Shown here piece by piece: positions 1-4,401 of a DNA stretch of 7,368 nt. The DNA lies in contig JAITBV010000028.1 of NCBI GenBank assembly GCA_031283395.1, positions 1-7,368 of the forward strand, given 5' to 3'. The first letter of the stretch is position 1, and every line of letters begins with the position of its first letter. The position numbers and the translations under genes are program-made. The notes under the pieces were generated by a model. It was not told the DNA's origin. It saw only the letters and a list, made by a program, of their open reading frames with translations, and did not search any database. The DNA is from Candidatus Adiutrix sp. (lineage in GTDB: Bacteria; Desulfobacterota; Desulfarculia; Adiutricales; Adiutricaceae).

Positions 1-584
1 TGGGCTATGTCATCAAGCTCCTGGCCGTCTCGGCCCGGGACGAGGACGGCCGCCTGGAAGTGCGGCTCCACCCGGCCATGCTGCCCCGGACCCATCTTTT
101 GGCTGAAATCAGCGGCCCCCTGAACGCGGTCCTGGTTTCCGGCCACGCGGTGGGGGACGTGCTCCTGAACGGGGCCGGGGCCGGCATGATGCCCACGGCC
201 AGTTCCGTCCTGGCCGACCTGATGGACCTGGCCCGGGCGGACAAGGTCAATTCCACCTCCCGGGTGCCCTCCCTGGGCTGGTCCATACTGCGGGACGAAC
301 CACTCAAGCTCATGAGCGAGACCAGGACCGCCTACTACCTGAGATTCACAGTGGCCGACCGCCCCGGCGTTCTGGCGTCCATAGCCGGGCTCCTGTCTGA
401 ACGGGGCATCAGCCTGGCCCAGGTCATCCAGAAAAGCCCCCTGCCCGGGCAGGAAGCCGTGACCCTGGTCATGCTCACCCATTCGGCCCAGGAGCGGGAC
501 CTGAAGGCCGCCCTGGCCGATTCGGACCGCCTTAAGACCGTGCTGGCCCCCACCAGGCTCATCCGCGTGGAGACCCGGCTTTGA
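1..584 (+). CDS. hom: Homoserine dehydrogenase, C-terminal part (5' truncated by window edge)
   Basis: Homoserine dehydrogenase reduces aspartate semialdehyde to homoserine with NAD(P)H, the branch point to threonine and methionine, in the cytoplasm. The frame is open from the first bases (first full codon at position 3), giving a 193-residue fragment of a protein that is usually about 430 residues. The NAD(P)-binding N-terminal half lies outside the window. Fragment residues about 1-100 are the end of the catalytic domain, with the family-typical stretch GAGAGMMPTASSVLADL near residues 57-73. Residues about 109-190 form an ACT domain (YYLRFTVADRPGVLASIAG onward), the usual site of allosteric feedback by threonine in this family. 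The TGA stop overlaps the TTG start of the next gene (TTGA), which points to coupled translation with the ApgM-family gene. Nothing in the visible part looks broken. Function is confident; regulation by threonine is inferred from the ACT domain. Confidence 0.95.
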   Translation, partial: GYVIKLLAVSARDEDGRLEVRLHPAMLPRTHLLAEISGPLNAVLVSGHAVGDVLLNGAGAGMMPTASSVLADLMDLARADKVNSTSRVPSLGWSILRDEPLKLMSETRTAYYLRFTVADRPGVLASIAGLLSERGISLAQVIQKSPLPGQEAVTLVMLTHSAQERDLKAALADSDRLKTVLAPTRLIRVETRL

Positions 585-1789
585 AATATGTCATCCTCAT
601 CGGCGACGGCATGGCCGACCGGCCCTGCCGGGCCCTGGGGGGCCTGACCCCCCTGGCCGCCGCCAACACCCCCAACCTGGATATCATGTCCCGGGGCGGC
701 CTTTTGGGCCTGGCCCAAACCGTGCCCGAGGGTATGGACCCGAGTTCCGATGTGGCCATCCTCTCCCTTCTGGGCTATCACCCCCCAGGGCTCATCACCG
801 GGCGCGGCCCCCTGGAAGCGGCCAGCCAGGGCCTGGACTTCGGCCCCGCAGACCTGGTCTTCCGCCTTAATCTCATCACGGTTGAAGAGACCGGCGGGGC
901 CCTGTTGATGCGGGACCACGCCGCCGACAACCTCAGCACCCCGGAAGCCCGGGAACTTTTGGCCGCCCTGGCTGAAGAACTGCCTTTGACCGCCGGCCAG
1001 CGCCTCTACCCCGGAGTCAGCTACCGGCATATCCTGATCTGGCCGGACCCCGCCCCGGAGCGCGCCCCCTCGCGCCCGCCCCACGATTACCGCGACCGGG
1101 ACCTGACCCCGCTTTTGAACGATCCGGCCGCCAGCCAGACGGCCGCCCTGGTCCATGCCTCGCGGCCCATCCTGGAAAAACACCCGGTCAACGCCAGGCG
1201 CCGGGCGGCCGGCCGGCTCCCGGCCAACTGCCTGTGGCTGTGGGGCCAGGGCCGGCGGCCGGCCCTTAAGACTTTCCAGGAACGCTGGGGCCTGACCGGC
1301 GCCGCCGTTTCGGCCGTGGACCTGGTCAAGGGTCTGGGGGTCCTGACCGGGCTTGAGGCCCCGCCTGTCCCCGGGGCCACGGGCTGGGTGGACACCGATT
1401 ACCAGGGCAAGGTCGAAACCGCCCTTAAAGCCCTGACCCGCCTGGACCTGGCCGTCATCCACCTGGAAGCCCCGGATGAGGCTTCCCACCGGGGGGAGCT
1501 GGATATGAAAATGCGGGCCATCACCGATTTTGACGCCCTGGTGGCCGGGCCCCTTTTAAAAGCCCTGCCTGATTTCGGCGAGTTCAGGATCCTGGCGGCC
1601 AGCGACCACCCGACCCCCCTGGAACTAACGACCCATTCCGCCGACCCTGTGCCCTTCCTGATCTATAGCCAGCCGCCTGTCCCCGGACCCAGCGGCCGGC
1701 CCTTCAGCGAAGCCGAAGCGGCCGCCACCGGGCTTTTGGTCTCGCCCGGGGCGGACCTCGGCCGCCTTTTGTTCGGACCGGAAAAATGA
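581..1789 (+). CDS. ApgM-family phosphomutase-like protein, probable alternative homoserine kinase
   Basis: This 402-residue protein has the length and motifs of the archaeal-type cofactor-independent phosphoglycerate mutases (alkaline phosphatase superfamily). Visible metal and catalytic motifs are GDGMAD (residues 8-13), the nucleophile region DPSSDVAILSLLGYHP (53-68, Ser56 the likely phospho-acceptor), HLEAPDEASH (294-303), SDHPTP (341-346) and a late His in TTHSADP (His352). Genome annotation would often call it phosphoglycerate mutase. Its position, overlapping hom with thrC nearby, fits the subgroup modelled as 'proposed homoserine kinase' (TIGR02535), which would phosphorylate homoserine with ATP. 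The start is TTG at 581, chosen because it makes a TTGA overlap with the hom stop, has GTGGAG at 567-572 eight bases upstream, and gives the family-typical MKYVILIGDGMAD beginning. The family call is very secure; the homoserine kinase role is inferred from context. True phosphoglycerate mutase is the alternative. Confidence 0.9.
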   Translation: MKYVILIGDGMADRPCRALGGLTPLAAANTPNLDIMSRGGLLGLAQTVPEGMDPSSDVAILSLLGYHPPGLITGRGPLEAASQGLDFGPADLVFRLNLITVEETGGALLMRDHAADNLSTPEARELLAALAEELPLTAGQRLYPGVSYRHILIWPDPAPERAPSRPPHDYRDRDLTPLLNDPAASQTAALVHASRPILEKHPVNARRRAAGRLPANCLWLWGQGRRPALKTFQERWGLTGAAVSAVDLVKGLGVLTGLEAPPVPGATGWVDTDYQGKVETALKALTRLDLAVIHLEAPDEASHRGELDMKMRAITDFDALVAGPLLKALPDFGEFRILAASDHPTPLELTTHSADPVPFLIYSQPPVPGPSGRPFSEAEAAATGLLVSPGADLGRLLFGPEK

Positions 1790-2205
1790 AACCACCTGAA
1801 AACGCCTTCATCGCCCGCAGCCGGCACCGGGTCCTCTACGCCGACACCGATGCCATGGGCATTGTTTATCACGGCGCCTATTTCCGCTTTTTCGAACGGG
1901 CCAGGGAAGAATACCTGCGCCAGCCGGGCCGGCCCTATTCGGAGATGGCAGCCCGGGGCCTGGTGACCCCCCTGACCGAGGTGGGAGCCCACTACTATCA
2001 CCCCTTCCGTTACGACGCAGTCATAGTCATGGAGTGCTGGGTCGCGGCCATCAAGAGAGCCAGCTTCCGCATCGAATATCGTCTTTTTGTGGAAGAAAAC
2101 CCGGACGAGATCCGGGTTTCAGGCTACACCGTGCTGGCCGTGGTGGATCGGGCCAGCCGCAAGATCATAAAAATCCCCGACTGGGTCATGGAAGTCATTA
2201 CCTGA
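1786..2205 (+). CDS. YbgC/FadM-type acyl-CoA thioesterase (4HBT hotdog fold)
   Basis: This 139-residue protein is a single-domain hotdog thioesterase of the 4-hydroxybenzoyl-CoA thioesterase type, which hydrolyses acyl-CoA thioesters in the cytoplasm. The signature YADTDAMGIVYHGAYFRFFE spans residues 18-37. The second Asp (Asp22) aligns with the catalytic aspartate of the family, followed by the usual GIVYH-x-x-Y-F segment. Length matches the family (about 130-150). ATG at 1786 overlaps the preceding stop (ATGA), so it is probably coupled to the ApgM-family gene, with only a weak purine-rich ribosome site inside that gene's end. A thioesterase has no obvious place in threonine synthesis. It may simply be co-transcribed, or act on a CoA ester in a linked pathway. 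The substrate cannot be read from the sequence. The 3' end overlaps the convergent deoxyribosyltransferase gene by 8 bp. Confidence 0.9.
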   Translation: MKPPENAFIARSRHRVLYADTDAMGIVYHGAYFRFFERAREEYLRQPGRPYSEMAARGLVTPLTEVGAHYYHPFRYDAVIVMECWVAAIKRASFRIEYRLFVEENPDEIRVSGYTVLAVVDRASRKIIKIPDWVMEVIT

Positions 2206-2698
2206 GGCTCACCGCCATGGTCAAGGCCTCTTCCAGGCTGCCGGCCAGGGCCGTCAGGGCCCGGGCCAGCATCAGGTTCAGGGGCAGGCCGAAATCCTCT
2301 ATCAGGCGGCCGTCCCGGTCGAGGGAATCATCTTTCGCCAGGCCTGATTCGCGGAGCTTGGTCAGGATATCCCGCCGGTCGGCCAGATGGCCGATGACCC
2401 ATTTGCCCCGGCCGTAGGCATAGGCACACTCGAAGACCGTGCCGGAATCCGGCTCTATCACCCCCCGAAAGGGGTTCAAGTTGGCCAGGACGCCCTCGGC
2501 CTGGTCGATGAGGGCCAGGTTCTGCCGGAAGATGGCTTCGGCATCTTCCGCTTTCCCCCCTTCAAATTCCCGCAATTGCTGGTCTCCGGGCAAAAGAGGC
2601 CGGACGCCCAAGGGAGCGCACAGGGCTTTGATTTCAGCCTTCAGCCGGGGGTAATCCGGATCAAAGACATCAGGGCCGGCAAAATAGATGGTTTTCAT
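2198..2698 (-). CDS. Nucleoside 2-deoxyribosyltransferase family protein
   Basis: The 166-residue product has the length and motifs of nucleoside 2-deoxyribosyltransferases, which move or remove the deoxyribose of nucleosides or nucleotides in salvage or clean-up. Visible motifs are YFAGPDVF near the N-terminus (residues 5-12), ANLNPFRG (72-79), then EPDSGTVFECAYA (82-94), where Asp84 and Glu90 are the substrate-binding and nucleophile positions of the family. IEDFGLPLNLML (133-144) closes the active site in relatives. No signal peptide or membrane segment is seen, so it is cytoplasmic. ATG at 2698 is the start that keeps the family-typical MKTIYFAGP beginning, with GGCGGAAAG just upstream. 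It lies 30 nt after a small unknown gene, probably in the same transcript. Its stop lies 8 bp inside the opposing thioesterase gene. Whether it acts on nucleosides or on nucleotides (as DNPH1/RCL-like hydrolases do) cannot be told. Confidence 0.88.
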   Translation of the reverse strand: MKTIYFAGPDVFDPDYPRLKAEIKALCAPLGVRPLLPGDQQLREFEGGKAEDAEAIFRQNLALIDQAEGVLANLNPFRGVIEPDSGTVFECAYAYGRGKWVIGHLADRRDILTKLRESGLAKDDSLDRDGRLIEDFGLPLNLMLARALTALAGSLEEALTMAVSLR

Positions 2699-2728
2699 TT
2701 TCTTTCCGCCGGAGGGGCGGGTGACGGT

Positions 2729-2935
2729 TCAGACGATGGTATAGATGTTGCGGGCCCGGCCGGTTTCCATCTCGGCGGCCCGGCGGAGACTGAGATCGTG
2801 GGAGGACTGGCTCTGGCCCAGATCCCGGGTTTGGGCTTCATGCCGCAACTGGCCGTAATTCTGGTCAGAGGTCGCCACTATGCGGTAGTCCAGGAGGCGC
2901 TTATTGGAGATGCGGTCAGGGGAATCGGCGCTCAT
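2729..2935 (-). CDS. Small hypothetical protein, 68 aa
   Basis: I do not recognise this protein. It is 68 residues long, hydrophilic and charged, with no membrane segment, signal peptide or cysteine. The composition (many Arg, Asp, Gln and Ser) suggests a helical or partly disordered soluble protein. Support for a real gene: ATG at 2935 with GGGAG nine bases upstream, codon use like its neighbours (mostly G/C third positions), and a 22-nt gap after the upstream small gene and 30 nt before the deoxyribosyltransferase, consistent with a three-gene operon. The overlapping + strand frames here lack comparable signals. No function can be assigned; the operon context gives only a weak link to nucleotide metabolism. 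Confidence 0.6.
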   Translation of the reverse strand: MSADSPDRISNKRLLDYRIVATSDQNYGQLRHEAQTRDLGQSQSSHDLSLRRAAEMETGRARNIYTIV

Positions 2936-2957
2936 AAGCTAATGCTCCCGTTCGATC

Positions 2958-3269
2958 TCAGACTTCGCCGGCCTTTGTATAAACATAGAGCAAACCTTCC
3001 AGGCCGTGGACCCGGCTCAAAATCTCGGCGGGCGCGGACCTGATGGCCTGGTCCAGACGGCCCAGGAGCCGCCCGGCCTCTTCCAGTTCACCGACCGGCG
3101 GCAGTTGCCGGGCCCGCCGGTTTTCCAGGGAGATCAGGCCGCCCGGGCCTCCCGCCGATCCGGAAGCCTGAAACTGCTTCAAAAGGCCGTCAAAATCACC
3201 GGCTTCCGGACGCCGGCCCGGCTTCGGGCGCTCCGGCTTAGGCGGGGGCGTAAATTGCAGAATCTTCAT
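2958..3269 (-). CDS. Small hypothetical protein, 103 aa
   Basis: I do not recognise a family. The product begins MKILQFTPPPKPERPKPG, a Pro/Lys-rich and probably disordered N-terminal tail (residues 1-20). A Gly-rich linker follows near residues 35-47. The C-terminal half is Leu/Glu/Arg-rich and probably helical (about residues 48-103, from SLENRRARQLPP through EEAGRLLGRLDQAI). There is no signal peptide, membrane segment or cysteine. ATG at 3269 is preferred over a TTG one codon earlier because AAAGGG lies eight bases upstream of it and an extended -10 promoter sits about 31 bases upstream. It appears to be the first gene of a unit with the 68-aa gene and the deoxyribosyltransferase. A tail-plus-helix layout is common in small adaptor or scaffold proteins, but that is speculation. 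Confidence 0.65.
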   Translation of the reverse strand: MKILQFTPPPKPERPKPGRRPEAGDFDGLLKQFQASGSAGGPGGLISLENRRARQLPPVGELEEAGRLLGRLDQAIRSAPAEILSRVHGLEGLLYVYTKAGEV

Positions 3270-3299
3270 CAAGCCCGCCCTTTCTCTTCCTTATGGAGT

Positions 3300-3308
3300 A
3301 TTATAGCA
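3300..3308 (-). promoter_or_regulatory. Extended -10 promoter for the small-gene/deoxyribosyltransferase unit
   Basis: Read on the minus strand, the sequence is TGCTATAAT, a perfect extended -10 (TGnTATAAT) of the housekeeping sigma type. No good -35 is seen 17 bp further upstream, which extended -10 promoters can tolerate. The predicted transcription start near 3293 would give a short leader carrying AAGGAAGAGAAAGGG before the ATG at 3269. In such GC-rich DNA a chance match of this quality in exactly this position is unlikely. Confidence 0.65.
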
Positions 3309-3379
3309 CAAAACGGCCCGCCCGGCCACCCTCGGCCGCCAGCCGGACTTTTGACCGGTCTCATACCCCTTATCGACTT

Positions 3380-3429
3380 CCTTGAGGCTTAACTTGAGAA
3401 ATTTTTCAGGTAAAGCTCAAGGTTTTTTT
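3380..3429 (+). repeat. Inverted repeat CCTTGAG/CTCAAGG followed by a T7 tract
   Basis: CCTTGAG at 3380-3386 and CTCAAGG at 3416-3422 are perfect 7-bp inverted arms. A second copy of CTTGAG at 3393-3398 lies between them and can also pair with the right arm. TTTTTTT follows at 3423-3429. The order stem then T-run reads as a factor-independent terminator on the + strand, yet the neighbouring genes on both sides run on the - strand. It may end an unseen + strand or antisense transcript. It could also be a protein-binding site linked to the ParA gene, whose stop codon is 10 bp away. On the minus strand the repeat has no T-run after it, so it is not a typical terminator for parA. Confidence 0.45.
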
Positions 3430-3438
3430 CAACACCTC

Positions 3439-4290
3439 TCAAAACCTCGGCCAGAGCGCCGTGGCCAGTTCCCGGAAACTTTTGGACAGCCCCTGGGGAT
3501 ACTTTTCGCTATTGGTCCTTCTGTTTGGATCGTATTGCGCCGCCTCGGTCAAATCCGTCGTCTGGGGAATGATGTGGTTGCGCAGCATATCCTTCCACAA
3601 GGCCCTGTTATCGGCGTTGATACGCCCGGTGAGTTCCCGGTGGACCGTATTGTTGGACTGGTATTTTGTCAGAACGATACCCGCCAGTTTCACCGGCGCC
3701 TTGGGCCGCTTGTTATTGAGCCGTTCCACATACTCCTTGGTGCGCGTGGCGGCCAGGGTCAGGGAAAGATAATCCGGTATGGCCGGCATGATATAGGAAT
3801 GGGAAGCGGCCAGGGCATTCTGAGTCAAAATGCTGAAATTGGGCGGGCAGTCGATCAGCACCAGATCAAACAGGCCTTTCAGCTGCCCCAACAGCCTGGC
3901 CAGAACGGCCCTGGAAACGGTCTGACCTTTCGGCAGCAAGCCGTTTTGAATGTCAGACAGCTTCATGTCCGCGGCCAATAAGGAAATATTATGCACGCCC
4001 CTTATATCCGACACCTCCGGCTCCAGGCAGGCCTCCACCTCGGCCGCCTCCTTGCTCTGGAAAAAAAACGGCGCCAGAGTCCTGTTTTTGGCGTGCAGAT
4101 CATCTTTCCACCGCGCCTGCCCCACCAGCATAATCGAAGTGTCGCATTGGGGATCGACATCCACCACCAGGACCCGCTTGCCCTGGATGGCGAAGGCGTC
4201 GGCCAGGGCCACGGTCAGGGTGGTCTTGGCCACGCCGCCTTTGAGATTGAGTATGGAGACCACTTTGGTCGCGGGTACGCTGCCGGCCAT
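3439..4290 (-). CDS. Orphan ParA/Soj-family partitioning ATPase
   Basis: This is a deviant Walker A ATPase of the ParA/MinD group, which uses ATP-dependent dimerisation on DNA or other surfaces to position plasmids, chromosomes or protein complexes. Counted from the preferred start, KGGVAKTT (residues 17-24) is the deviant Walker A with its signature lysine, VVDVDPQCD (42-50) follows strand 2, and LVLIDCPPN (143-151) is the Walker B/switch II region. At 283 residues it matches Soj-like ParAs with little N-terminal extension, so no DNA-binding helix-turn-helix is evident. The longer frame opens at a TTG at 4320. ATG at 4290 is preferred because AGGAG lies ten bases upstream and the TTG sits almost on the predicted transcription start. 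Codon use is visibly less G/C-biased than in its neighbours and AT-rich spacers lie on both sides, suggesting acquisition from elsewhere. No parB is visible. Its cargo is unknown. Confidence 0.88.
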   Translation of the reverse strand: MAGSVPATKVVSILNLKGGVAKTTLTVALADAFAIQGKRVLVVDVDPQCDTSIMLVGQARWKDDLHAKNRTLAPFFFQSKEAAEVEACLEPEVSDIRGVHNISLLAADMKLSDIQNGLLPKGQTVSRAVLARLLGQLKGLFDLVLIDCPPNFSILTQNALAASHSYIMPAIPDYLSLTLAATRTKEYVERLNNKRPKAPVKLAGIVLTKYQSNNTVHRELTGRINADNRALWKDMLRNHIIPQTTDLTEAAQYDPNRRTNSEKYPQGLSKSFRELATALWPRF

Positions 4291-4300
4291 GTTCGTCACG

Positions 4301-4305
4301 CTCCT
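4301..4305 (-). promoter_or_regulatory. Shine-Dalgarno site that decides the ParA start
   Basis: Minus-strand AGGAG lies ten bases before the ATG at 4290. No such site precedes the longer TTG start at 4320. This is the main reason for choosing the shorter 283-residue form. Confidence 0.6.
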
Positions 4306-4329
4306 GAACGTATTATTCAATTTCAGTAA

Positions 4330-4358
4330 AGTATAGCCCAGGCCAAAAAATTTTTCAA
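4330..4358 (-). promoter_or_regulatory. Sigma-70-type promoter of the ParA gene
   Basis: On the minus strand, TTGAAA (4358-4353) is followed after exactly 17 bp by TATACT (4335-4330), a near-consensus -35/-10 pair. The predicted start is near 4323, giving a leader of about 33 nt to the ATG at 4290. The -35 lies inside an A/T-rich stretch whose ten-base core AAATTTTTCA (+ strand 4348-4357) recurs just beyond the 3' end of the same gene. That overlap would suit autoregulation, but no repressor site is proven. Confidence 0.65.
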
Positions 4359-4360
4359 AA

Positions 4361-4400
4361 ATAAAAATCGGCCTATATATCCATATAACTAGTTAATAGG
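4361..4400 (-). terminator. Possible weak terminator after the U32 gene
   Basis: Immediately after the U32 stop, the minus strand carries CCTAT (4400-4396) and ATAGG (4376-4372) as 5-bp inverted arms. An inner AACTAGTT palindrome (4394-4387) and a T-rich run ATTTTTATTTTT (4367-4356) lie in the same stretch. The stem is AT-rich and short with a long loop, so termination strength is doubtful. The T-rich run also overlaps the parA promoter region. Confidence 0.3.
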
Positions 4401-4401
4401 T

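Noticed and set aside
335..1489. Long minus-strand open frame (384 aa) opposite hom and the ApgM-family gene
   Set aside because: It is Gly/Arg/Pro-rich with no family motif and lies opposite two genes with clear conserved motifs; such shadows are expected in GC-rich DNA.
2387..3043. + strand open frame (218 aa) across the deoxyribosyltransferase and small genes
   Set aside because: It crosses several minus-strand genes and their gaps, has no recognisable motif, and lacks the promoter and ribosome-site support seen on the other strand.
4291..4320. Longer ParA form starting at TTG 4320
   Set aside because: No ribosome site precedes it, it would start almost at the predicted transcription start, and an ATG with AGGAG follows at 4290.
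4387..4394. AACTAGTT palindrome as an operator
   Set aside because: A single 8-bp palindrome in an AT-rich spacer, not repeated near any promoter element; too little to call.
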